DNA from: Opitutaceae bacterium | Lineage (GTDB): Bacteria > Verrucomicrobiota > Verrucomicrobiia > Opitutales > Opitutaceae | Direction of reading: 5' to 3' | NCBI GenBank assembly: GCA_020847775.1 | Contig: JADLBI010000113.1 | Location: 1 to 14,196 of the forward strand | Length of the DNA stretch: 14,196 bases | Shown here: piece by piece, positions 1 to 5,908 of the stretch | How positions within the stretch are numbered: the stretch's first letter is position 1 | Layout: each line of letters opens with the position of its first letter | Made by a program: the position numbers and the translations under genes | The notes under the pieces: generated by a model | The model's database searches: none | The model's input: only the letters and a program-made list of their open reading frames with translations | What the model was told of the DNA's origin: nothing

Positions 1-1
1 C

Positions 2-58
2 AATCCCGAGGAATCGATGATGCGCATGGTGCGGAAGACGCTCGCGCAATCCGGCTGA
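2..58 (+). CDS. Possible C-terminal end of a gene entering from the left
   Basis: In the second plus frame the first 18 codons read NPEESMMRMVRKTLAQSG and stop at a TGA at 56-58. The composition (charged, amphipathic, helix-like) is what the tail of a real protein often looks like. The stretch is far too short to assign a family. The first plus frame and one minus frame are also open across this stretch, so the reading frame is uncertain. Confidence 0.3.
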   Translation, partial: NPEESMMRMVRKTLAQSG

Positions 59-231
59 ATTTTGCCGCCCATGGCCTGCTGTGCGACATTTTGCTTGGTG
101 GAAACATTTCGTCGATTGCGAAGGACGATGATGTTGACCAACTCATCCGGCATAAACAGTGGCCATAGCACCAAGAATGAAAGCCCAATGAGACTCGGAG
201 GGCAGATAGTGATTGTTTTCCCAGCCGAGGT

Positions 232-1800
232 TTAGGAATGCGCAAAACCTAGGCTGATCGCGCCGTTCGCGTCGGGATGAAGCTTGAATCCGTTGGCGTG
301 ATTGCTGACGGAGCCTGTCAGGACGAGGACGGCGTAAGAATAGTTTTCATGTTGGAAACACAGACGCTGCGTTTCTACAGGCAGCAAGGCTGTGGTGGTG
401 TCCGGCGACCATGAGGCGCACAAGCTCCAACCGTCGGTGCTCGGACCTCGCAGCACGAAACCGGATTCGGTGAAGATGAATGCGAAATCATCGGAGAGCT
501 GGACGTGCAGGGTCTGCGCGTCGGGTTCGCTGACTTGCGGAGTGGCGGTCAGTTTGAGCGCGGTGCCATCGGCGTGGAGAATGCGCAGACCGGCGCGGTG
601 TTCGGGCGAGCTCCAGAGAAAGCCGTCCATCACGGGCAGGGCGTCGTATTTGCAGGCGGTGCCGGGGCAGGCGGTTTCGAGAAACGGTTCGGCGCGGCGT
701 TCGTCGAATAGTTGAATGTCACGGATGCGCAGCTCGCCGCCGACGTTCCATTCCATGCTCGCGCGATAGTGGCGTGAGCAATACCAGAGCGCGCCGCGCC
801 GGGGGTTGTTGAGATCGTGCGGGGCGACGACGGCGGACGGCGGGGTGTGCGGATAGGTTTGGCGGAACCAAGCGCCGGATTGTGAGAGCGTTTCCACGCG
901 CACGAGTCCGCGGTCGCGCAGTTCGGCGATGCGGGCGTGTTGATGAGTCAGACCCTTCGCCATCGCGGGCCAACCGAAAGAGTTTTCCTGGCCGGCTTGC
1001 GCGTAGCCGAAGCTCAGGCACGGCGTTTCGAAGATATTTTTGAAAAACTGATCGATCCATGCGGGATCGGCCCCGCCGGGCGAAACCGGTTCGAGGGTGA
1101 GCACGAGCTGGCCGTTGTTATGCACCGTATCGAGTCCGATTTCGTATTGGTTGATCGGATCGCTGCCGAGCATGCGGAAGACGGGCACGTTGATCTGCGC
1201 GGCGGCGGTCTGCGCGGGGATGTAGGAGTTCTGTTTCGACGGATAATAGGCTTGGTTGAAGTAGCCGCCCCAGAGCGTGTAGCCGTCGGTGCCCCACTGG
1301 TCCTTGCAATTGCAGAACGCGGTGATGCCGTGCCGCGTTTCGAGATGCGCGAGCGAGTGCGCGTCGATGAACCACGAGCCGGCGACCTTGGGCGCGAAGC
1401 CAAACGTATCGCGAAACTCCGCGAGAAATATGTCGATCATGCGTGTGCGTTCCTCTGGCGCGTAGCCGACGGAGAAGCCGACGTTGACGTGCCAGTCCCA
1501 CGGATAACGGCCGCGCCAGCGCAGCCCGGCCTTTTCGACGAGCGGCTGCACGAACTCGAGCCACACGCCGATCTCGTCCCGGGTCGGCATCTGTTTGAGT
1601 AGGTCGTGAAAGCGCGGATCGATCAACGCGTCGTATTGCACGAGCCACGTGACGGGCAGGCCGTGTTGTCGCGCGAGCTCGCTTTGGCGAATGATGGGTT
1701 CGATGAGATCGACCGGTTCGCGCGGTTCGACGCCGCGAATGAAATTGATGAGGTGAACGATGCCTTGGCGGCGAGGTGATTGCATGGGGTGCGCTATCAT
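232..1800 (-). CDS. Polysaccharide-deacetylase/glycoside-hydrolase-like protein (DUF3863/DUF3864-like), function unknown
   Basis: This is a 522-residue protein without a signal peptide or membrane segment, so probably cytoplasmic. The first two thirds (about 10-330) read like a (beta/alpha) barrel of the NodB/GH38-GH57 superfamily. It opens with HLINFIRG, then HGLPVTWLVQYDAL (46-59), DEIGVWLE (75-82), WHVNVGFSVGY (103-113), GSWFIDA (141-147) and a Cys/Trp-rich CNCKDQWGTDGYTLWGG block. From memory this pattern matches the DUF3863/DUF3864 proteins of Bacteroidetes and Verrucomicrobia. The last third (about 350-522) is beta-rich with many Trp and Phe residues and could be a carbohydrate-binding module. 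Substrate and reaction are not known. The first ATG at 1800 has only a weak purine run (AAAGG) directly before it. A second ATG five codons in is equally possible. The upstream PLD gene ends 39 bases away on the same strand, so co-transcription is possible. Confidence 0.75.
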   Translation of the reverse strand: MIAHPMQSPRRQGIVHLINFIRGVEPREPVDLIEPIIRQSELARQHGLPVTWLVQYDALIDPRFHDLLKQMPTRDEIGVWLEFVQPLVEKAGLRWRGRYPWDWHVNVGFSVGYAPEERTRMIDIFLAEFRDTFGFAPKVAGSWFIDAHSLAHLETRHGITAFCNCKDQWGTDGYTLWGGYFNQAYYPSKQNSYIPAQTAAAQINVPVFRMLGSDPINQYEIGLDTVHNNGQLVLTLEPVSPGGADPAWIDQFFKNIFETPCLSFGYAQAGQENSFGWPAMAKGLTHQHARIAELRDRGLVRVETLSQSGAWFRQTYPHTPPSAVVAPHDLNNPRRGALWYCSRHYRASMEWNVGGELRIRDIQLFDERRAEPFLETACPGTACKYDALPVMDGFLWSSPEHRAGLRILHADGTALKLTATPQVSEPDAQTLHVQLSDDFAFIFTESGFVLRGPSTDGWSLCASWSPDTTTALLPVETQRLCFQHENYSYAVLVLTGSVSNHANGFKLHPDANGAISLGFAHS

Positions 1801-1812
1801 GCCTTTGTCGTT

Positions 1813-1835
1813 GGTGCCGTAATGAGATCGGCACC
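1813..1835. other. Perfect 7-bp dyad between the PLD gene and the deacetylase-like gene
   Basis: GGTGCCG (1813-1819) and CGGCACC (1829-1835) form a perfect 7-bp stem around a 9-base loop. It sits in the 39-base gap between two co-directional minus-strand genes. It has no T-run on either side, so it is a poor intrinsic terminator. It may be an mRNA-processing or stability hairpin, or mean nothing. Confidence 0.35.
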
Positions 1836-1839
1836 GGTA

Positions 1840-3384
1840 TTACAACATGGGATCAAGAGGCAGCCAGCCGAGCGCCTTCGCCGTAGCGCGGCGGAAGAGG
1901 CTAGCGTCAGGCTCGTGGTCGATCTGGGTCGTGTCGTCGAGCCATGAGAGCGCACCATTTGGGTCTAGTTGTACTTCGTAGCTCAGGGCCGGTGACGCCA
2001 AGCGCTGATACTCCGCTTGGATGGCGGCGCCGAGCCCTGCATGGTTGAACAACACGCCCATCTCGGTGTTTAAATTGACTGAGCGCGGATCAAGGTTGAA
2101 GGAGCCTACAAAGCCTCGCTCACCGTCCACGACGAAGGCTTTGGTGTGCAGGCTGGCGCCACTGCTGCCGAAAATGCCCGCCATGCCGGCGGATTTTCCT
2201 TGGGCGCGTAGTTCATGCAGGACCACGTTCCCAGCCAGCAGCGCTTGGCGGTGGCGCGCGTAGCCGCTGTGCACGGCGAGCACATCATTGGCGGCGAGTG
2301 AATTGGTGACCACGCCCACGGCGACACCCTGTCGTCGCAATTGCAGGAACCCTGCGGTGCCGCTTTCGCCGGGTACAAAGTATGGCGAGATCAACCATGC
2401 CGCCCGCTGGGCTCGGCTCAGCAGAGCGCTCAAGCGTGACGCCAGCCACTGATTATGATCGGTGCCGGACCATTTCTGCGGTGGGTCGGAAACGATCTCG
2501 ATATCGTCAACCCAGTGTATGGTCGTCTCTCGAGCCAAGAACGCGCGAACGTCCGGAGAAGAACGCACCCGATCGAGATAGCGGTGCGCCGCGTTGCCTG
2601 AGGCCAGCGCGGTGGTCTCGGCAATCAATTTTTGCGCCTGTTTCTCGTCGCGTCGCGAAAGTTCGCGGATAGGGACGACGGCTGGGCTGTTCCAGAAGGT
2701 GTCGAAGATTGCCCCGGCACCGGTGACCGCCGAGCCTAACAGCAGCATATCGAGATCGTGGAAATTGGTGTTCGTGGCGGCCGCGAAGTATTCGTCGCCG
2801 ATGTTGCGCCCGCCGACGATGGCGGCGCGACCGTCGGCAATCCACGCCTTGTTATGCATCCGATGATTGACGCGAAACGCCCGCACCACAATCTCCAGCA
2901 ACCGGCGGATACCGCCTCGGTTGATCATCGGGTTATACACACGCACTTCGATGTTGGGATGGCTGGACAATGCGAGCATCTGTTGTTCCTGCCCATGCGC
3001 GTTCATGTCATCCAGCAGTAGCCGGACGCGCACTCCGCGTTCGGCCGCGCGCCAGATTTCAATCATCAGTAGGCGACCCGCCAGATCATGGTGCCACATG
3101 TAATATTGCAGATCTAAGCTGCGCCCGGCGCCGCGGGTGATGAGCACACGCGCGGCAAACGCGGCGAGGCCGTCGCTCAGCAGTACGGCGCCGGTTTGAC
3201 CGGGATGATCCGCCAGCAACGGTGCGAGCATTCGGTCCAAGTCAGTGCCGGCGGAGTGCAGCGCTAGCATGTGGGAAGGCTCGCCCATTCCTTTGGGCAT
3301 CAGCCGGTCCGCCAATAGCGCGCCGATCGCCACCGCGACCAGAAGCAATAGGATGAAGGTGAGCAGCATATTTTTTTTCTTCAT
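1840..3384 (-). CDS. Phospholipase D family protein, cardiolipin synthase ClsC/YmdC-like
   Basis: The predicted protein is a membrane-anchored phosphatidyltransferase/phospholipase D of 514 residues. Residues 1-25 (MKKKN then a long Leu/Ile/Val run) form an N-terminal signal anchor. Two full HxKxxxxD catalytic motifs are present: HNKAWIAD at about 177-184, followed by GGRNIGDEYF, and HTKAFVVD at about 413-420, followed by GSFNLDPRS and LNTEMG. The phrases around both motifs resemble E. coli ClsC (YmdC), which condenses phosphatidylglycerol and phosphatidylethanolamine into cardiolipin, so that role is inferred. ClsC is about 470 residues; the extra length here is mostly the N-terminal anchor and linker. 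The frame stays open upstream to a TTG at 3459, adding 25 polar residues. I prefer the ATG at 3384 because it puts a lysine-rich start directly before the hydrophobic helix, although no strong Shine-Dalgarno precedes either start. The gene diverges from the RidA-family gene. Confidence 0.85.
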   Translation of the reverse strand: MKKKNMLLTFILLLLVAVAIGALLADRLMPKGMGEPSHMLALHSAGTDLDRMLAPLLADHPGQTGAVLLSDGLAAFAARVLITRGAGRSLDLQYYMWHHDLAGRLLMIEIWRAAERGVRVRLLLDDMNAHGQEQQMLALSSHPNIEVRVYNPMINRGGIRRLLEIVVRAFRVNHRMHNKAWIADGRAAIVGGRNIGDEYFAAATNTNFHDLDMLLLGSAVTGAGAIFDTFWNSPAVVPIRELSRRDEKQAQKLIAETTALASGNAAHRYLDRVRSSPDVRAFLARETTIHWVDDIEIVSDPPQKWSGTDHNQWLASRLSALLSRAQRAAWLISPYFVPGESGTAGFLQLRRQGVAVGVVTNSLAANDVLAVHSGYARHRQALLAGNVVLHELRAQGKSAGMAGIFGSSGASLHTKAFVVDGERGFVGSFNLDPRSVNLNTEMGVLFNHAGLGAAIQAEYQRLASPALSYEVQLDPNGALSWLDDTTQIDHEPDASLFRRATAKALGWLPLDPML

Positions 3385-3469
3385 GGGGCGTTTTCTGCGC
3401 CCGCAGATAGGGGCAAAGTCCTCTGTTTCAGCCCGATCGCGCGTGTGGGGGTCTCCCAATGGCTCATAA

Positions 3470-3485
3470 GGAATTGGCTAATTCC
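3470..3485. promoter_or_regulatory. Perfect palindrome, possible operator upstream of the PLD gene
   Basis: GGAATT (3470-3475), GGCT, AATTCC (3480-3485) is a perfect 6-bp inverted repeat with a 4-base centre. It is about 85 bases upstream of the preferred PLD start and just upstream of the alternative TTG start. The position suits an operator for a dimeric repressor. No regulator is encoded nearby, so this is suggestive only. Confidence 0.2.
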
Positions 3486-3745
3486 ACTACAGCCTAGCCC
3501 GGGCCAATACTCAGGCAAGCCAAGGATGACAGTTTGCCCTAGCCAGAGGGGGCCGTTGGTCGCACGTCGCTCGTTCTGGGTTAGAGACGCGCTGGACCGG
3601 CAAATTGGGCGATACTGCCCGCTCCCGCACTGGGATGAATGCGCGCAGTGAATTACAATCGGCCAGTCAGTGGCCCATTCAGAAAATTATCAAACAACGG
3701 CGCGACCCCATACTCTAGATATCTCGTAATCGGGATCCAATATTT

Positions 3746-3774
3746 CTGACATTTGTAACATTAGATACTACAAA
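3746..3774 (+). promoter_or_regulatory. Candidate sigma-70-type promoter for the RidA-family gene
   Basis: CTGACA (3746-3751, five of six matches to TTGACA) and TACAAA (3769-3774, four of six to TATAAT) are separated by exactly 17 bases in an A/T-rich stretch. The transcript would start near 3781, leaving a leader of about 70 bases before the ATG at 3854. Confidence 0.35.
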
Positions 3775-3853
3775 CTGGGCGGAAGAGATGGAGCGCTACG
3801 AGGTTGGAAAAATCCGCTTTGCGTTGGGACGGCTTTGCGACAGGACTAACAGG

Positions 3854-4315
3854 ATGAATCCTGAAGCCAATCTGACTGAACTCGGCCTGACCCTACCCAA
3901 ATCGCCCGCCGCCGCCGGCAGCTATGTGCCGACCGTGCGCACAGGCAATCTGCTGTTTTGCGCCGGCACGATCTGCATGTTCGACGGTAAGATGACCCAC
4001 ACCGGCCAGGTGGGGAAGGAGCACACGATTGAAAGCGGCGCGAAGGCCGCCGAGATTTGCGCACTCAATACACTGGCCAACATTAAGGCCGCCGTCGGTT
4101 CGCTCGACCGGGTCGCTCGCGTCGTGATCGTCAACGGCTTCGTCAACGCCGTGGACGGTTTCGCGGACAGCCCAGCCGTGATCAACGGTGCCAGTGACCT
4201 GTTCCTCAAGGTCTTCGGCGAGGTCGGCAAACACGCCCGCACGGCGGTCGCCACCAACGGTCTGCCCAAAGGCACCACGGTCGAGATCCAAGTGACGGTT
4301 GAACTCAAGGCCTGA
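3854..4315 (+). CDS. RidA superfamily protein (YjgF/YER057c/UK114, YjgF_endoribonc subgroup)
   Basis: This 153-residue cytoplasmic protein has the complete trimeric Rid fold pattern. Its N-terminal NLTELGLTLPKSP and SYVPTVRTGNLLF, the middle LDRVARVVIVNGFVNA, and the C-terminal PAVINGASDLF, FGEVGKHARTAV and GLPKGTTVEI are typical of the longer Rid subgroup (PF14588-like). Arg129 in KHARTAV sits where RidA Arg105 binds the substrate carboxylate. RidA proper hydrolyses reactive enamines and imines made by PLP enzymes. This subgroup is less well characterised, so deaminase activity is inferred from the arginine. An AGGA at 3842-3845 lies 8 bases before the ATG, which supports this start over one 22 codons upstream (3788). 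The gene appears monocistronic. Confidence 0.85.
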   Translation: MNPEANLTELGLTLPKSPAAAGSYVPTVRTGNLLFCAGTICMFDGKMTHTGQVGKEHTIESGAKAAEICALNTLANIKAAVGSLDRVARVVIVNGFVNAVDGFADSPAVINGASDLFLKVFGEVGKHARTAVATNGLPKGTTVEIQVTVELKA

Positions 4316-4471
4316 GCTTGAGAGGCACTTTCGACCTCAGATTGCACGGATGTACGCAAATTTAGTCCGATGACATATCCGGTATTATCCCGGTAATCTG
4401 TGGTTGAAATCCATGCGTGGGAGATTGTGCCCATTTGTGGTTATCCTTCTGAGCCGCTTACCCTTTGCCCC

Positions 4472-5446
4472 ATGAAACATCTCATCCTCCTCTTATTTTC
4501 GCTGTGCGCCACTTTCGCGGTGCGGGCCGCCGATTATCGCATCGCGGTGGTGCCGAAGGGCACGACCCACGAGTTTTGGAAATCCATCCACGCCGGAGCG
4601 ATCAAGGCCGCGCGCGAATTGATGGCGGAGGGCGTCAACGTCGAGATCATTTGGAAAGGTCCGCTGCGCGAGGACGACCGCGAACAGCAGGTGCAGGTGG
4701 TGGAAAACTTCATCGCGCGGCGGGTCAGCGGCATCGTGCTCGCGCCACTTGATGCGCGTGCGCTGGCCCGTCCGGCCGAGATGGCGGTGCGCGCCGGCAT
4801 TCCGGTCGTGATCATCGATTCGGCGCTCAACTCCACTGCTCCGGCCAGCACGGTTTCAACCGACAATTACAAAGGTGGCCAACTCGGCGCGCGCCGCTTG
4901 GCCGAATTGCTTGGCGGCAAAGGCAAAGTGATTCTGCTACGCGTGCTGGCGGGCTCCTCGAGCACCGAGCAACGCGAAGCGGGTTTTCTCGATACGATCA
5001 CGAAGGAGTTTCCGGACATCGCAGTGGTTTCGAGCGACCAGCACGCCGGGGCCACGCGCGACACGGCCTACCGCGCCGCGCAGAATCTGCTCAATCGTTT
5101 CGGACGTGAAGTGGACGGCGTGTTCGCGCCGAACGAATCCTCAGCGACGGGCATGCTGCTGGCGTTGCGCGACGCGGGCCTCGCCGGCGGCAAGGTGAAG
5201 TTCGTCGGCTTCGACACCGGCACGCAGACCGTGGCCGCGCTGCGCGAGGGCGATATCCAAGGACTCGTCGTCCAGAATCCGTTCAAGATGGGTTACCTCG
5301 GGGTGAGGACGATGGTTGCGGCCCTGCAAGGCCAGCCGACCGAGAAGGAGATCGATACGGGCTGCGAATTGATCACTGGTGAGAACATCGACGAGCCGGC
5401 GATGGCCGATTTGATCAAGCCGCCGTTGGAAAAATATTTGGACTGA
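4472..5446 (+). CDS. Periplasmic sugar-binding protein of a CUT2-type ABC importer
   Basis: This is a 324-residue extracytoplasmic solute-binding protein of the ribose/galactose (Peripla_BP_4) class. Residues 1-19 (MKHLILLLFSLCATFAVRA) form a signal peptide with cleavage expected before ADYR. Cys12 is not in a proper lipobox. The mature protein has typical features: YRIAVVPKGTTHEFW, VSGIVLAPLDA, GIPVVIIDSAL, STDNYKGGQLGA, DGVFAPNESSATG, VKFVGFDTG and VVQNPFKMGY. It would bind a monosaccharide or related ligand and deliver it to the permease encoded at 7527. The ligand cannot be read from the sequence. The open frame extends back to a GTG at 4400, but the ATG at 4472 starts the signal peptide directly. 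It is the first gene of the importer operon, and the ATPase that should follow is displaced by the GIY-YIG insertion. Confidence 0.88.
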   Translation: MKHLILLLFSLCATFAVRAADYRIAVVPKGTTHEFWKSIHAGAIKAARELMAEGVNVEIIWKGPLREDDREQQVQVVENFIARRVSGIVLAPLDARALARPAEMAVRAGIPVVIIDSALNSTAPASTVSTDNYKGGQLGARRLAELLGGKGKVILLRVLAGSSSTEQREAGFLDTITKEFPDIAVVSSDQHAGATRDTAYRAAQNLLNRFGREVDGVFAPNESSATGMLLALRDAGLAGGKVKFVGFDTGTQTVAALREGDIQGLVVQNPFKMGYLGVRTMVAALQGQPTEKEIDTGCELITGENIDEPAMADLIKPPLEKYLD

Positions 5447-5471
5447 AATGAGAAACCACGAAACACCCTGT

Positions 5472-5498
5472 TGTCATTCTGAGCGGAGCGAAGAATCC
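5472..5498 (+). repeat. 27-bp dispersed repeat, copy 1
   Basis: This element begins TGTCATTCT and ends GAAGAATCC. It matches copy 3 (5882-5908, opposite strand) at 26 of 27 positions and copy 2 (5529-5555, opposite strand) at 23 of 27. It starts 25 bases after the stop codon of the binding-protein gene. From memory, very similar sequences occur in many copies in diverse environmental bacterial genomes. Confidence 0.85.
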
Positions 5499-5528
5499 AG
5501 TGCATCATCCGACTGCGACAATCGTTAT

Positions 5529-5555
5529 GGATTCTTCACTGCGCCTAGAATGACA
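5529..5555 (-). repeat. 27-bp dispersed repeat, copy 2 (inverted)
   Basis: Read on the minus strand this copy begins TGTCATTCT and ends GAAGAATCC. It differs from copy 1 at four internal positions (10, 11, 15 and 18). Copies 1 and 2 face each other over a 30-base spacer and could fold into a long hairpin in the operon transcript. The GIY-YIG start codon lies 15 bases beyond it. Confidence 0.85.
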
Positions 5556-5570
5556 GAATAGCGCATTGCA

Positions 5571-5906
5571 ATGCCCGCTGCGCATAAAAGTTACTGGGTT
5601 TACATTATTACCAATCGACCGCATGGCACGATTTACAGCGGTGTGACCAACTCGCTGCAACGGCGCATGTGGCAGCACAAGACGGGGGCCTGCGATGGAT
5701 TCAGCAAACGCTATGGTTTGAAAATGCTGGTCTGGTTCGAGGAATTCCGCGACATCCGCAATGCCATCGGACGGGAGACAGAATTGAAAGGGTGGTTGCG
5801 CAGAAGGAAAATAAAACTCATCGAAAAGGAGAACCGGCTTTGGCGGGATTTGAGCGCCGGTTGGTTTGCGGAACCGGCACTGGATTCTTCGCTTCGCTCA
5901 GAATGA
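5571..5906 (+). CDS. GIY-YIG nuclease domain protein, repeat-bracketed
   Basis: This 111-residue single-domain GIY-YIG protein has the first strand WVYIITN, then TIYSGVTN in place of the YIG strand, the catalytic arginine helix NSLQRRMWQHK, GFSKRYG, LVWFEEF, and ETELKGWLRRRK with the metal-binding glutamate. It ends the domain at WRDL. Related short proteins are about 80-95 residues long and of unsettled function; homing endonucleases, UvrC and Slx1 share the domain. The last roughly 17 residues are an extension translated from repeat copy 3 and the dyad before it. The gene has no evident Shine-Dalgarno. It starts 15 bases after copy 2 and stops inside copy 3, where its TGA overlaps the ATPase ATG. 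It interrupts a sugar-importer operon to which it is functionally unrelated, which suggests insertion. Confidence 0.82.
   Translation: MPAAHKSYWVYIITNRPHGTIYSGVTNSLQRRMWQHKTGACDGFSKRYGLKMLVWFEEFRDIRNAIGRETELKGWLRRRKIKLIEKENRLWRDLSAGWFAEPALDSSLRSE
5856..5878. repeat. Dyad next to repeat copy 3
   Basis: GCCGGTT (5856-5862) and AACCGGC (5872-5878) form a perfect 7-bp stem with a 9-base loop. The dyad is inside the 3' end of the GIY-YIG frame and ends three bases before repeat copy 3. It is outside the conserved nuclease domain, so it may be part of the repeat unit rather than selected coding sequence. Confidence 0.5.
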
Positions 5907-5908
5907 CA
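5882..5908 (-). repeat. 27-bp dispersed repeat, copy 3 (inverted)
   Basis: Read on the minus strand it differs from copy 1 at a single base. It is the right border of the GIY-YIG unit. It contains the stop codon of the nuclease gene (TGA 5904-5906) and the start codon of the ATPase gene (ATG 5903-5905). Confidence 0.88.

Larger units (their letters stand above)
3385..3853. other. Divergent intergenic region without a convincing gene
   Basis: These 469 bases separate the minus-strand PLD gene from the plus-strand RidA-family gene. The left end may be a short TTG-started extension of the PLD gene. The right half (about 3650-3780) is more A/T-rich than its surroundings, as expected for promoters. 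I see one dyad (3470-3485) and one promoter-like pair (3746-3774). The short plus-strand open frame at 3445-3651 shows no family motif, and its protein looks like random translation. Confidence 0.6.

Noticed and set aside
937..1602. 221-codon plus-strand open frame opposite the deacetylase-like gene
   Set aside because: Mirror frame of the gene at 232-1800. No motifs and no ribosome site.
3445..3651. 68-codon plus-strand open frame in the divergent spacer
   Set aside because: No motif or homologous pattern, and no ribosome site. It overlaps the likely PLD promoter.
4400..4471. GTG start extending the binding protein by 24 residues
   Set aside because: It would bury the signal peptide behind a polar leader. 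The ATG at 4472 starts the signal sequence directly.
5669..5902. N-terminal extension of the ATPase by 78 residues
   Set aside because: The extension is the GIY-YIG gene read in another frame. ABC ATPases of this family begin only about 30-40 residues before Walker A.
5472..5908. CRISPR-like array from three similar 27-bp repeats
   Set aside because: The copies are in opposite orientations with unequal spacing, and one flanks a gene. There are no uniform spacers and no cas genes.
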